A DNA stretch of 64,000 nucleotides, taken from the NCBI RefSeq assembly GCF_018205975.1, contig NZ_CP073577.1:2480001-2544000 (forward strand), written 5' to 3'. Shown here one piece after another: positions 49,902 to 60,560 of the stretch (positions within the stretch are counted from its first letter, which is position 1; every line of letters begins with the position of its first letter). The notes below the pieces were generated by a model that worked only from the letters and a program-made list of their open reading frames with translations, was not told the origin of the DNA and did not search any database. A program made the translations under genes and the position numbers. The stretch is from Erythrobacter sp. JK5. Its GTDB lineage: Bacteria; Pseudomonadota; Alphaproteobacteria; Sphingomonadales; Sphingomonadaceae.

Positions 49902-51561
49902 ATGTCGAGCGCGTGCGATCCGGCTTCGCTCGAAACCCGTTTGGTGCCAGCAAGCCTGGTCGAACGCTGACGGATACTCTCGACGAAGCGGAACTCGGTG
50001 GTCGCGCGCTCGGGCGTCAGTTCGACCGCCATGTAGCCGCGCTGCGAGGTGTCGGCCCATTTGAGCTGTTCGTTGGCGCTCACCGCGGCGGCCGCGAAAT
50101 CGGCAGGAGGGATCGTCGCGACCGAGCGTTCCAATCCCGGTGAGGTCACGCCCGGAACTCCGAACTCCACGCCGGCCTTTGTCCCTTCGTAATCGAGCTC
50201 GAACGCCCAGCCATTGTGCGTATCGCCCGCCAGCACCAGCAGGTTGGCATCGGCCTCCAGAGCGCCCGTCAGCACCCGCGCGCGCGCCGCCGGATACCCG
50301 TCCCACGCATCCATGTTGGCGGGCAGGCCGACCTGGCTGGCGAGGGAGGCTGCGATCAGCCGCTGGCGGATCCAGTCGGGCAGCCCATCGCCCAACCCGT
50401 CGACGATGCTGGATGGCGTGCGCAGATTGCCCATCAGCACCTGCTGCACCAGCACCTGCCACGTCGTTCCGCCCGCTTTCGATGCCGCCAATCCTTCAGC
50501 CAGCCATGCCTCCTGTGCCGCGCCGAGCAAGTGCCGCTCGGGTCCATCCAGTCGCCATTTTTGAACCTGACCAGCGCCTCAAGCGCGGCCTGCGGATTGG
50601 TCTGCCCTTCGAGAACCTTGCCCAAATCGAGCTGCCGGTCGCGCCCTTCGAGCCGGGTGTCGAGCCGAAACAGGGTCGCCAGATCTCCGATGTCATAAGT
50701 CGCATAGGGCTCATCCGAGACCGGCATCCATTCGCGGTAGACCTGTTTGGCAACGGCCTTGCGCACCGCCCATTCGCCCTCGGTTTCCGGCTGGTGGTTC
50801 TGCGCGCCGTCGCGCCAGCTGTCGTTCGCGCTTTCGTGGTCGTCCCACACGCTGATCATCGGCAGCACCTGGTGCAGCCGCTGCAGGTCGGGATCGGCGC
50901 GATAGGTGGCGTAGCGCAGCCGGTAATCGGTCAGCGCGACGATCTCGGTGTCGGGATACAGGGGACGAGCGGGGTTGGCCTCGGCCGGGCCGGGGTAATT
51001 GTCTCGCCCGTATTCGTAGATGTAGTCGCCGAGATGCACCGCGAGGTCGCAATCGTTGGCTTCGGCGGCATGGGCGTAGGCGTTGAACCAGCCGAACCCG
51101 AAGTTCGCGCACGAGAATACCGCCATGCGGAATCGTTGGCTCGGCCCCTGCGGAAGAGTGCGCGTGCGACCGACCGGGGAAGCGGTTCCATCGGGCGCGA
51201 CGAAGCGGAAGTAATACCAGCGATCCGCCGCGAGACCCCCGGCCACGGCCTTCGCGCACCAATCGCGCTCTGGCGATGCGGCGACCTGACCTTGCGCCAC
51301 GGTGCGCACGAAGTCTTCGCTCTCCGACACCTGCCAGTCGAGCGTGGTCTCGGCCCCGGCCACGTAGCGGGTCCACAGCATCACGCTGTCCGACTGCGGT
51401 TCGCCGCTGGCGACCGAATGGGTGAAACCGCTGCCGAAGCTGCGCGCCACTGCCGGAGCGGATGCCAGCGCCGCAGAAGCGCCAGCAAGCGAGAACAGCC
51501 CGCGCCGGGTCAGCGCGGAAGCAGGTCGGGTCGGAAGGCCAGACGGGTCGTTCTTGATCAT
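49898..51561 (-). pseudogene. phoD: PhoD-type alkaline phosphatase, frameshifted as given
   Basis: A Tat signal (TRRGLFSLAGASAALASA) starts the protein. The N-terminal domain follows, then metal-site motifs FSCANFGFGWFNAYAHAA, VHLGDYIYEYGRDNYPG and VWDDHESANDSWRDGA. After GDWMDP the frame breaks near 50537-50541. Adding one base restores ERHLLGAAQEAWLAEGL and the C-terminal half with LAGDTHNGWAFEL to a stop at 49898, about 554 residues in all, the normal length. It would hydrolyse phosphodiesters outside the cytoplasm. Both halves are well conserved, so an indel error or a very recent mutation is likely. Confidence 0.88.
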
Positions 51562-51629
51562 GGCGGTGGTCTGGTCCTTCCCGGTGTCGAAACTGTGACA
51601 GGTCTTGCGCAGCGCAGCCTAGCACAGGC

Positions 51630-52388
51630 ATGAACGCACGCATGAGCGAAGTTGCGTTTCACGAAATGCCGGACGGTCGGCTGATCGCCTATCGTCTTGC
51701 GCAGGGAGCCGGGCCGGTCCTGGTATTCCTGCCCGGCTACATGTCGGACATGGCAGGCGGCAAGGCGACGGCGCTGTTCGAGGAGGCGCAAACGAGGGGA
51801 CGCGCCTGCCTGCTGCTCGATTATTCGGGGTGCGGGCAAAGCGCGGGCGACTTCGCCGACGGCACGCTGTCGCGCTGGCGCGACGAGGTGCTCGGGTTGA
51901 TCGCGACGCACACGTCGGGCCCGGTCCTGCTGGTCGGCTCGTCGATGGGCGGCTGGCTGATGCTGCTGGTGGGCGAGGCGCTGGCGGACCGCCTGGCAGG
52001 CATGATCGGCATTGCCGCCGCACCGGATTTTACCCGATGGGGCTATTCCGACGGGCAGCGGGCGATCCTGGCGGTCGGCGAGACGATCCATGAGGACAAT
52101 CCCTACGGCCCCGAACCGACACCCACGCATCCGGGCTTCTTCGCTGACGCCGAAACGCATCTGAAGCTCGGCGGGACCATCGCGATCGATTGCCCGGTGC
52201 ACCTGCTCCACGGCCAGCGCGACGCGGACGTGCCGTGGGAAACGAGCGTGAGGCTCGCATCGTCGCTGCGTTCGGGCGCGGTTCAAGTGACCCTGATCAA
52301 GGACGGCGATCACCGCCTGTCGCGCGATTCCGATATCGCGCGGCTGAAGGCGGAGGTCGCCCGCTTCTATTCCACGGACACGCCCTGA
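51630..52388 (+). CDS. Alpha/beta hydrolase
   Basis: A 252-residue cytoplasmic hydrolase. The nucleophile elbow is VLLVGSSMGGWLML (Ser at about 107), the acid is in LLHGQRDADVPWETS and the His in KDGDHRLSRDSDI. The order of motifs is close to ABHD10-type esterases. A second Met at 51642 is an alternative start. The TPR protein begins two bases after its stop, and the LLM oxidoreductase follows that, so the three form an operon. Substrate unknown. Confidence 0.88.
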   Translation: MNARMSEVAFHEMPDGRLIAYRLAQGAGPVLVFLPGYMSDMAGGKATALFEEAQTRGRACLLLDYSGCGQSAGDFADGTLSRWRDEVLGLIATHTSGPVLLVGSSMGGWLMLLVGEALADRLAGMIGIAAAPDFTRWGYSDGQRAILAVGETIHEDNPYGPEPTPTHPGFFADAETHLKLGGTIAIDCPVHLLHGQRDADVPWETSVRLASSLRSGAVQVTLIKDGDHRLSRDSDIARLKAEVARFYSTDTP

Positions 52389-52389
52389 C

Positions 52390-53238
52390 ATGTCGATGCT
52401 CCTCGCTCTCCTGCTGCAAGTCGGCCCTCATGCCGGCACCGACACCCTGCCCGACCCTCACGACGCATTGCGCGACCGCGCCCCGCGCGAAACGGCGCTC
52501 GAGCCGCCCGTCGATCCGACCAGCCAATGGTTGCAGACCTGCCTCGACCTGCTCGACGAGGATGCCTCGCGCGCGCACACGCTGGCGCAGATCCGCCGCA
52601 ACGAGGCAAGCGGAGCCGACCGGGTGATCGCCAACCACTGTCTCGGCCTCGCCGCGACCGAACTCGGCCTGTGGAACGACGCCCGCAGCGCCTTTCTCGC
52701 GGCGCGCGACGAGACTCCGGTGGAAGAGGCGCGGACCCGCGCCCGGTTCGGTGCGATGGCGGGCAACGCGGCGCTGGCGGGCGGCGATGCCGAAGAAGCG
52801 ATCGCCCTGCTGTCGGCTGCGCAGGCCGACGCCCGCAGCGCCGCTTCGGCGACGCTCGAAGCCATCGCCGCCGCCGACATGGCGCGCGCGCTGGTAGCCC
52901 TCGACCGGCGCCAGGAGGCGCTGCTGGCGCTCGCCAATGTAACCCGGCTCGAACCCGACAAGGCCGAAGGCTGGCTGCTTACCGCGACGCTGTTTCGCCG
53001 GATGGAGCGGCTCGACGATGCGCAGGAAGCGATTGAGCGGGCGGCCATGCTCGCCCCGCAGAATGCCGAGGTCGGGCTGGAGGCAGGCGTAATCGCGGTG
53101 CTCGCCGGGCGCGAGGAATCGGCCCGGCAAAGCTGGCAATCGGTGATCGTCATGCAGCCCGATTCGCCGGCTGCAGCGACCGCGAAAACCTATCTCGCAC
53201 AGCTCGGACCCGGGCCGGAGGAGCCCGCAACACCATGA
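52390..53238 (+). CDS. Tetratricopeptide-repeat protein
   Basis: A 282-residue protein. A short hydrophobic start (MSMLLALLLQVG) may be a weak signal. From about residue 80 to 270 it is a series of 34-residue-like helical repeats (ANHCLGLAATELGLWNDARS, ADMARALVALDRRQEALLAL, EGWLLTATLFRRMERLDDAQ). These mediate protein contacts. No catalytic residues are expected. The stop overlaps the next gene by four bases (ATGA). Confidence 0.8.
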   Translation: MSMLLALLLQVGPHAGTDTLPDPHDALRDRAPRETALEPPVDPTSQWLQTCLDLLDEDASRAHTLAQIRRNEASGADRVIANHCLGLAATELGLWNDARSAFLAARDETPVEEARTRARFGAMAGNAALAGGDAEEAIALLSAAQADARSAASATLEAIAAADMARALVALDRRQEALLALANVTRLEPDKAEGWLLTATLFRRMERLDDAQEAIERAAMLAPQNAEVGLEAGVIAVLAGREESARQSWQSVIVMQPDSPAAATAKTYLAQLGPGPEEPATP

Positions 53239-54230
53239 CCCGATTTTCCGTCCTCGATCTGGTCCCGGTCCGCGAAGGCGGCACCGTGGACGAGGCGCTG
53301 GCGGCCACCACCGAGCTTGCGCGCCATGCCGAAGCACTCGGCTGCGGGCGTTTCTGGGTGGCCGAACATCACGCGATGGACGGCATCGCGGGCGGAGCGA
53401 CCTCGGTCGTTCTGGCGCATCTCGGCAACGCCACCAGCCGTATCCGGATCGGGTCGGGCGGGATCATGCTGCCCAACCACACGCCGTTCCAGATCGCCGA
53501 GCAGTTCGGCACGCTCGATGCGCTGTTCCCCGGCCGGATCGATCTCGGGCTGGGCCGCGCGCCGGGAGCCGGGCCCGAATTGCAGCGCGCACTGCGCAAG
53601 AATTTGAACGAGGCGGCGGAATACTTCCCGCAGGACGTGATCGAACTGCGCGCGCTGCTGACCGGCGACTTCGAGCTGCCGATCGCTGCAACCCCGGGTC
53701 TCGGTTCGAACGTCGAATTGTGGATGCTCGGATCAAGCCTGTTCGGCGCACAGCTCGCGGCGCGGCTCGGCATGCCGTACGCCTTCGCCGCGCATTTCGC
53801 GCCCGACCAGCTCGATACCGCGCTCGAACTTTATCGCCGCGAGTTCCAGCCGTCCGCCGCGCTCGACCGCCCGCACGTGATGGTGGCGATGAACGTGTTC
53901 GCCGCCGACAGCGACGAAGAGGCGCAGCGGATCGCTTCGAGCCAGCAGCAGAGCTTCGTGCGGCTGCGCTCGGGCAATCCGGGCAAGCTCCCGCCGCCAG
54001 TCGAGAACTATGCGGCAACGCTTCCTGCACCGGCGCGCGCGATGCTCGACCATCTCGGCCAGGCGGCCGCGGTCGGCAATCCGGAGCGGGTGAGGGAGGC
54101 AATCGCAGCGTTCGTCGAGCGCACGCGCGCAGACGAGATCATCCTGTGCGGGGCGACTTACGATCCGAATTCCCGGATCCGCTCGCTCGAACTGACCATT
54201 GAAGCCTGCACCGCCACGCAAACGGCTTGA
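53235..54230 (+). CDS. LLM-class flavin-dependent oxidoreductase
   Basis: A 331-residue TIM-barrel enzyme of the bacterial luciferase family (group 1). Typical segments are FWVAEHHAMDGIAGGATSVV, IGSGGIMLPNHTPFQIAEQF, and GRIDLGLGRAPGAGPE. It uses reduced flavin to oxidise an unknown substrate. No flavin reductase is adjacent. It ends the three-gene set with the hydrolase and TPR protein. Confidence 0.92.
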   Translation: MTRFSVLDLVPVREGGTVDEALAATTELARHAEALGCGRFWVAEHHAMDGIAGGATSVVLAHLGNATSRIRIGSGGIMLPNHTPFQIAEQFGTLDALFPGRIDLGLGRAPGAGPELQRALRKNLNEAAEYFPQDVIELRALLTGDFELPIAATPGLGSNVELWMLGSSLFGAQLAARLGMPYAFAAHFAPDQLDTALELYRREFQPSAALDRPHVMVAMNVFAADSDEEAQRIASSQQQSFVRLRSGNPGKLPPPVENYAATLPAPARAMLDHLGQAAAVGNPERVREAIAAFVERTRADEIILCGATYDPNSRIRSLELTIEACTATQTA

Positions 54231-54527
54231 CCAGACCTCCTTCGAACGGGCGGACCCGGGGCACGGCAGGGTACCACGCAGCGACCTCCGTTGAGGGGGG
54301 TGAGGGGAGCGAGCCGCTCGACCCGTTCGGGCCCGACAGCGTGGTTCCCCTGGAGGACGCCCGAACCTTTTCGCCCGAACATCTTAAACCATGCCAAAGC
54401 ATGCCCTCGGTAGTGTTCGCGCTTGCACGGACTCGGGCAAAGCGCGTATCGGCGATTGATAACAACAACCCGGCACAATAAAATTTCTCGCTGCTGGATG
54501 CCGGGAGCAGCAGGCCGGGAGCTCGGG
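54231..54527. other. NAD-GDH upstream region
   Basis: A 297-base gap. A frame could be drawn from 54227 to 54481, but its composition gives no protein-like pattern. The last 80 bases are less GC-rich (GATTGATAACAACAACCC, CAATAAAATTTCTC) and probably hold the promoter of the glutamate dehydrogenase gene. No riboswitch or leader peptide was recognised. Confidence 0.4.
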
Positions 54528-57500
54528 ATGGTGTCGAAAGCTGCGCAGAAGACCGCAACGAGGAAACGCGCGGCGCGACCTTCTGACATGCACGCCCTTC
54601 TCGCGCGTCACATGAGCAGCGCGATCCTGCCAGGCGACACCCCGCTCGATGGCGAACCCCTGTCACAAGCGGTCGAATTCGTGCTGAAGGCGGCACAGCA
54701 GCGCGAACCCGACCGCTCGGCGCTGCTGATCCAGTCCGCCACCGGCAAGCGGCGGATGCTGCGGCTGGCGGTGATCAACGACGACATGCCGTTCCTGGTC
54801 GATTCGATCGCGGCGACGGTCGCGGCGCAGGGGCTCAGCATCGATCGCCTGGTGCATCCCGTGGTGCCGGTTTCGCGCGATGACGAAGGCCGGCTGACCG
54901 GTCTCGGGAAATCGGGCAAGACCGCCGCCTCGCGCGAATCGATGGTCTATATCGAAACGCCCCGGATCGACGCGCGCCAGCGTCGCGAACTGCTGGCGCA
55001 GCTTCGGCTGACGCTGGGCGATGTGCGGGCGGCGGTGGCGGACTGGTCGCGCTTGCAAGCCGCGACGAAGGCGGATGCGAAGCTGCTCCAGGGCGACAAA
55101 CCCGAGGCTGCGGCGCTGCTCGATTGGCTCAACGGCGGGATGCTCACCCAGCTGGGTCACCTCACCCGCCATCGCGACGGGAGCGAAACAGACGCTTTCG
55201 GGATCTGCCGCAAGAGCGCGCGCGACCTGCTGGCCGAAAGTTCGTACAAGACCGCATTCGACTGGTTCGACGCGCCCGGCAAGGGCGGCGCGCCCCGCAA
55301 CATGCTGGTCATCAAGGCCAACAGGCTGTCCAACGTGCACCGCCGCGTGCCGCTCGACCTGTTTATCGTCGCCCGGCGCGAAGGCAGGGAAGTCACCGGC
55401 CTTTCGATCCATGCCGGGGTCTGGACCAGCGCCGCGTTGGCGACCCCGCCCGACGAGGTCCCGCTGCTGCGCCAGCATCTCGCCGCGCTGACAGAAGAGC
55501 TCGGGTTCGATCCGGCAGGGCATGCGGGCAAGGCGCTGGTGCATGCGTTCACCGCCTTGCCGCACGATCTGCTGGTGGCACTGGGACACAACGATATCCG
55601 CCAGCTGGCGACCGCGATCATGAGCCTGGTCGACCGCCCGCGACCGCGGCTGGTCGTGGTGCGCTCGCAGTTGCAGCGCCACGTCTTCGCTTTCGTGTGG
55701 CTGCCGCGCGACATGCTCTCGACCGCGGTCCGGCTGCAGATCCAGGCATTGCTGGTGCACGCTTCGGGCGCGGACGTGCTCGACTGGAGCCTCGCGGTCG
55801 AAGGCGGAAATCTGGCCATGCTCGAATTCGTGCTCGACACCCGCGAGACGCGCAAGGAAATCGATGCCGGCGCGGTCGAGGCGCAGATCGTGGATTTGCT
55901 GCGCGGCTGGGGCGAAGCGGTCGAGCACCATCTTGCCGCGACCGAGAAGGGCGGACGCGCCACGGCCATCGCAGCCCGCTATGCCGGCGCTTTCCCGCCG
56001 GCCTATCGCGCCCGCTACGGCGCGTCCGAAGCGGCAATCGACATCCGCCGCCTGCGCGCGCTTGCGGCGCGCGAAACCGAACTCGGCCAGCAAATGCACG
56101 ATGTCCGGCTTTACCGGCTCGACGTCGACACGCCCGACATGCTGCGGCTCAAGGTCTACCATCTCCGGCGCACGCTGCTGTTGTCCGACGCTGTCCCGGC
56201 GCTGGAGAACTTCGGGTTCCGGGTGATCAAGGAGATCCCCACCCGGCTCGATCCGCTCGAGCTGGGTTCGATGCATGAATTCACGCTCGCGCTGACCGAT
56301 GGCGAGGATGCCGCGCCGCTGATGGAGCGCGTCGACGCGATCGAGGCGGCCATCGCCGCAGTCCTCAACGGCGAGGCGGAGAACGACCCGTTCAACCGGT
56401 TGGTAATCGGCACCGGTCTCGCCGCGCGCGAAACCAACTGGCTGCGTGCCTTCTATCGCTACCTGCGCCAGACCGGCATGAGCTTCACGATCTACACCGT
56501 GGTCGATGCGCTCGACCGCGCGCCGCAGGTGACGCGCGCAATGATCGACCTGTTCGTAGCCCGCCACGATCCCGCGTTCGACGGCAATCGCGACGAGGCC
56601 ATCGCCGCCGTATCGCAGGCGTTCACGCGCGGGCTGGCGAAGGTCACGGCGATCAACGACGACCGACTGCTGCGGCTCTACCGCGCAGTCTGCGATGCGA
56701 TCCTGCGCACCAACGCGTTCGCACCGGCCGCCGCCGAGGCACTGGCGTTCAAGATCGATTCCGCGCTGGTCCCCAACCTTCCCAAACCCGTGCCGTGGCG
56801 CGAGATCTTCGTGTATTCGCGCCGGGTCGAAGGGATCCACCTGCGCTCGGGTGCGATCGCGCGCGGCGGCCTCCGGTGGTCCGACAGGCGCGACGACTAC
56901 CGCACCGAAATCCTGGGCCTGATGAAGGCGCAGAAGGTCAAGAACGCGGTGATCGTGCCGACCGGGGCCAAGGGCGGGTTCTATCCCAAGCAACTGCCCT
57001 CGCCCGCCAGGGACCGCGCGGGCTGGGCCGCCGAAGGCCAGGCCAGCTACGAGGTGTTCATCCGCACGCTGCTGTCGATCACCGACAACATCGTCGATAG
57101 CGCCGTGGTTCACCCGCTGGACGTGGTCATCCACGACGGCGAGGACCCGTATTTCGTGGTCGCTGCCGACAAGGGCACGGCGAAATTCTCCGACGTGGCC
57201 AACGGCATCGCGCAATCGCGCGACTTCTGGCTCGACGATGCCTTCGCCAGCGGCGGCTCCAACGGCTACGATCACAAGGCGATGGGCATCACCGCGCGCG
57301 GCGCGTGGGTTTCGGTCCAGCGGCACTTCCTCGAAATGGGGATCGACGTCCAGACCCAGAGCGTGCGCGTTGCGGGATGCGGCGACATGTCGGGCGACGT
57401 GTTCGGAAACGGCATGCTGCTGTCAAAGGCGATCAAGCTGGTCGCCGCGTTCGATCACCGGCACATCTTCATCGATCCCGATTCCGATCCCAGGGCGAGC

Positions 57501-59255
57501 TGGAAGGAGCGCCGACGGCTGTTCGACCTGCCCGCATCCAGCTGGGCCGACTACAATTCCAAACTGATTTCGAGCGGCGGCGGCGTGTTCGCGCGCGATC
57601 AGAAGGTCATCAAGCTGTCGAAGAAAGCGCGCGCGGCGCTGGGGATCGAGGACAAGGAAATCGGGCCCGACGCGTTGGTCAGCGCGATCCTCAAATCGCC
57701 GGTCGACCTGATCTGGTTCGGCGGGATCGGCACCTACATAAAGGCCGAGCACCAGAACAACGCGGATGTCGGCGACCCGGCGAACGATTCGCTGCGGGTC
57801 GACGCCGGAGACGTCCGTGCCAAGGTTGTCGGCGAGGGCGCGAATCTTGGCGTGACACAGGCCGGCCGAATCGCGTTTTCGCTCAGGGGCGGACGGATCA
57901 ACACCGATTTCATCGACAATTCGGCAGGGGTCGATTGCTCGGACAACGAGGTGAATATCAAGATCGCGCTCGCCGCCGCGAACCGCGCGGGCAAGCTGCC
58001 CCCGAAAAAGCGCAACGCCTTGCTGGTCGACATGACCGACGAGGTCGCGGAGATCGTACTGGAAGACAACCGGCTGCAGGCGCTGGCCCTGTCGATTGCC
58101 GAGGCAAGCGGCGCCGATGCGACCGCGTCCTATGTGCGCCTGATCGAGCAACTCGAAACGCTCGGCGATCTCGACCGGAAAACCGAAGGGCTGGCCGACG
58201 GCGAAGCGCTTGCCCGCCGAGCGGCGGACGGAATCGGGCTGACCCGGCCCGAACTCGCGGTGCTGCTGTCATCGGCCAAGCTCGCGCTGCAAGGCGCGAT
58301 CGAGGCGAGCGGCCTGCCCGACGATCCGATCCTCGAAGATACGCTGATCGCGATGTTCCCGCTCCCGATGCGCAAGAAATTCGCGGTGCAGATCCGCGAG
58401 CACCGGCTGCGGCGCGAACTGATCGCGACCGACCTCGCCAACCGGATCGTAAACCGGCTGGGCCTCGTCCACGCATTCGAACTCGCCGAGGAGGAAGGCG
58501 TCGGCCTGTCGGACGTCGCGGCGGCGTTCGTGGTGGTCGAGCGGCTGTTCGATCTCGGCGCGCTCTGGGACGATCTCGACCGGACGAAGATGGGCGAAGG
58601 CGCACGGATCGCGCTGTTCGACCGGACTGCCGCAGCGGTCGGAAACCTGATGTCGGACGTGCTGCGCACCGCCGCCGGACAGGTAGAGGCGGGCGACATG
58701 ATCGCAGAATTGCGCAAGGGCGTGACCATGCTTTCGGCTAACCGGGACGAGCTGCTGTCCGACCAGCCGCGCGAACGCTCCGCGCAACTCCGCACGCAAT
58801 TCGTCGATCTGGGCGCGCCAGACGCGCTGGCGGGAAGGGTCGCTAACCTGTTCGATCTCGACGGATCGATCGGGCTGGCACAGCTGGCACTCAAGACCGA
58901 AATCGATGCGAAGCGGCTGACGCAGGCCTTCACCGATATCGGCGAACGGATCGGGCTCGACTGGGCGCAGAGCGTCGCGGCGCACATGTCGCCTTCCGAT
59001 ATCTGGGAGCGGCTGCTGGTCGACGGGCTGGCGCGCGATTTCCAGCACATGCGGCTCGATTTTCTGCGGCGGCTGATGCGGCGCAAGACCGGAAAGGACG
59101 ATCCGCTGGGCGCGGTGGCAGACTGGGCCGAGCGCAACCGGGGCGCGGTCGAGCAATTCCGCTCGACCATCGTCCGGGCGCGGGCGCGCCCGCCGATCGC
59201 TCCGGCGATGCTGGCGCAGATCGCCAGCCAGGCGCGCAATCTGCTCGAGCGCTAG
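54528..59255 (+). CDS. NAD-specific glutamate dehydrogenase, large (180-kDa) class
   Basis: A 1,575-residue single-chain enzyme; the start at 54528 follows GGGAG and removes an unlikely extension. The N-terminal half contains ACT-like regulatory segments (LRLAVINDDMPFLVDSIAAT). The catalytic domain begins near residue 780, with SGAIARGGLRWSDRRDDYRT and the Lys-Gly-Gly motif PTGAKGGFYPKQLP. The Rossmann part has VVGEGANLGVTQAGR. It oxidises glutamate to 2-oxoglutarate and ammonia, a catabolic counterpart to gltBD. Length is normal for the family. Confidence 0.95.
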   Translation: MVSKAAQKTATRKRAARPSDMHALLARHMSSAILPGDTPLDGEPLSQAVEFVLKAAQQREPDRSALLIQSATGKRRMLRLAVINDDMPFLVDSIAATVAAQGLSIDRLVHPVVPVSRDDEGRLTGLGKSGKTAASRESMVYIETPRIDARQRRELLAQLRLTLGDVRAAVADWSRLQAATKADAKLLQGDKPEAAALLDWLNGGMLTQLGHLTRHRDGSETDAFGICRKSARDLLAESSYKTAFDWFDAPGKGGAPRNMLVIKANRLSNVHRRVPLDLFIVARREGREVTGLSIHAGVWTSAALATPPDEVPLLRQHLAALTEELGFDPAGHAGKALVHAFTALPHDLLVALGHNDIRQLATAIMSLVDRPRPRLVVVRSQLQRHVFAFVWLPRDMLSTAVRLQIQALLVHASGADVLDWSLAVEGGNLAMLEFVLDTRETRKEIDAGAVEAQIVDLLRGWGEAVEHHLAATEKGGRATAIAARYAGAFPPAYRARYGASEAAIDIRRLRALAARETELGQQMHDVRLYRLDVDTPDMLRLKVYHLRRTLLLSDAVPALENFGFRVIKEIPTRLDPLELGSMHEFTLALTDGEDAAPLMERVDAIEAAIAAVLNGEAENDPFNRLVIGTGLAARETNWLRAFYRYLRQTGMSFTIYTVVDALDRAPQVTRAMIDLFVARHDPAFDGNRDEAIAAVSQAFTRGLAKVTAINDDRLLRLYRAVCDAILRTNAFAPAAAEALAFKIDSALVPNLPKPVPWREIFVYSRRVEGIHLRSGAIARGGLRWSDRRDDYRTEILGLMKAQKVKNAVIVPTGAKGGFYPKQLPSPARDRAGWAAEGQASYEVFIRTLLSITDNIVDSAVVHPLDVVIHDGEDPYFVVAADKGTAKFSDVANGIAQSRDFWLDDAFASGGSNGYDHKAMGITARGAWVSVQRHFLEMGIDVQTQSVRVAGCGDMSGDVFGNGMLLSKAIKLVAAFDHRHIFIDPDSDPRASWKERRRLFDLPASSWADYNSKLISSGGGVFARDQKVIKLSKKARAALGIEDKEIGPDALVSAILKSPVDLIWFGGIGTYIKAEHQNNADVGDPANDSLRVDAGDVRAKVVGEGANLGVTQAGRIAFSLRGGRINTDFIDNSAGVDCSDNEVNIKIALAAANRAGKLPPKKRNALLVDMTDEVAEIVLEDNRLQALALSIAEASGADATASYVRLIEQLETLGDLDRKTEGLADGEALARRAADGIGLTRPELAVLLSSAKLALQGAIEASGLPDDPILEDTLIAMFPLPMRKKFAVQIREHRLRRELIATDLANRIVNRLGLVHAFELAEEEGVGLSDVAAAFVVVERLFDLGALWDDLDRTKMGEGARIALFDRTAAAVGNLMSDVLRTAAGQVEAGDMIAELRKGVTMLSANRDELLSDQPRERSAQLRTQFVDLGAPDALAGRVANLFDLDGSIGLAQLALKTEIDAKRLTQAFTDIGERIGLDWAQSVAAHMSPSDIWERLLVDGLARDFQHMRLDFLRRLMRRKTGKDDPLGAVADWAERNRGAVEQFRSTIVRARARPPIAPAMLAQIASQARNLLER

Positions 59256-59306
59256 GGCACCGCCTCGCGCTTGACGCCGAGCGATTTTGCAGCGACGCAC
59301 AGCCCC

Positions 59307-60560
59307 ATGGAGCGAGAGAATAACGGATCGGCAGCCCACGCCGATGTGGTCATTGTCGGCACCGGCCATGGCGGCGCGCAGGCGGCGATTGCGCTCAGGC
59401 AACAGGGGCACGACGGTACCATAATGATGATCGGGCGCGATTCTGCGCCGCCCTACGAACGGCCTCCGCTGTCGAAGGAATATCTCGCCGGCGACAAGGG
59501 ATTCGAACGGATCATGATCCGCCCGGAGAAATTCTGGGCCGACAAGGGAATCGAGCTGCGGCTCGGTTGCGGCGTCGCCGAGATCGATCCGCTGGAGCAC
59601 AGGGTGACACTCTCCGACGGCAGCGCGATCGGCTATCGCAAGCTGATCTGGTCGGGCGGGGGCGATCCCCGGCGGCTGCCCTGCATCGGTGCCAATCGCA
59701 AGAACGTGTTCTACGTTCGCGACAAGCGCGATGCCGACGCGATGATGGCTGCGCTCGACGCCGGGGCGAAGCGGGCCGTCGTGATCGGAGGCGGATATAT
59801 TGGGCTCGAAGCGGCAGCGGTGCTGCGCAAGCTCGGCTGCGCGGTGACGCTGGTCGAGAGCGAGGACCGCGTGCTCAAGCGGGTCGCGGGCGAGGAGCTG
59901 TCGCGCTTTTACGAAGACGAGCATCGCCGGCAGGGCGTCGATATCCGGCTCGGTCGCGGGGTGGAGGAAATTGTCGGCGAGAACAGTCATGCCACCGGGG
60001 TCAGGCTCGACGGGGACGAGATCCTGCCCTGCGACATGGTGGTGGTCGGGATCGGGATCGTGCCCGCAGTCGCCCCCCTGATCGCCGCCGGAGCGGCCGG
60101 ATCGAACGGCGTCGACGTCGATTTCTGCTGCCGCACCACGCTCGATGATATCTACGCGATCGGCGATTGCGCCGCGCATGTGAACCCTTACGCCGACCAG
60201 GCGGTCATCCGCCTCGAATCGGTGCAGAACGCGCACGACATGGCCACCACGGTCGCGCGCGCGATCATGGGGGAGAAAGAGCCCTACAACGCGCTGCCGT
60301 GGTTCTGGTCGAACCAGTACGATCTCAAGCTGCAGACCGCCGGGCTGAGCCTCGGCTACGATGCGACGGTGCTGCGCGGCGACCCGGCGGACCGCCGGTT
60401 CACTCTTGTGTATCTCAAGGAAGGTCGCCCGATCGCGTTCGACTGCGTGAACACGATGAAGGACTATGTCCAGGGCCGCAAATTGCTCGAGAAGGGGATC
60501 GAGAAGATCGATCCCGCGTTGCTCGCCGACCCGGAGGTTCAGCTCAAGGAGCTGATCTGA
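59307..60560 (+). CDS. Ferredoxin/rubredoxin reductase-type FAD oxidoreductase
   Basis: A 417-residue protein; I prefer the Met at 59307 as start. The FAD-binding fold begins with [19 protein letters not shown], followed by [12 protein letters not shown], typical of reductases serving P450 ferredoxins. The NAD-binding fold is [16 protein letters not shown], and [14 protein letters not shown] closes the FAD site. It could supply electrons to the P450 at 35067 through a ferredoxin that is not in this window. It overlaps queG by 17 bases at the 3' ends. Confidence 0.92.
   Translation: MERENNGSAAHADVVIVGTGHGGAQAAIALRQQGHDGTIMMIGRDSAPPYERPPLSKEYLAGDKGFERIMIRPEKFWADKGIELRLGCGVAEIDPLEHRVTLSDGSAIGYRKLIWSGGGDPRRLPCIGANRKNVFYVRDKRDADAMMAALDAGAKRAVVIGGGYIGLEAAAVLRKLGCAVTLVESEDRVLKRVAGEELSRFYEDEHRRQGVDIRLGRGVEEIVGENSHATGVRLDGDEILPCDMVVVGIGIVPAVAPLIAAGAAGSNGVDVDFCCRTTLDDIYAIGDCAAHVNPYADQAVIRLESVQNAHDMATTVARAIMGEKEPYNALPWFWSNQYDLKLQTAGLSLGYDATVLRGDPADRRFTLVYLKEGRPIAFDCVNTMKDYVQGRKLLEKGIEKIDPALLADPEVQLKELI

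Noticed and set aside
54227..54481. 84-codon frame upstream of NAD-GDH
   Set aside because: No hydrophobic, helical or motif pattern, no ribosome binding site, and it begins inside the LLM gene end.
54663..57326. 887-codon open frame antisense to NAD-GDH
   Set aside because: Composition is His/Arg/Asp-rich as expected of a shadow of GC-rich codons; the opposite strand is a well-conserved enzyme.
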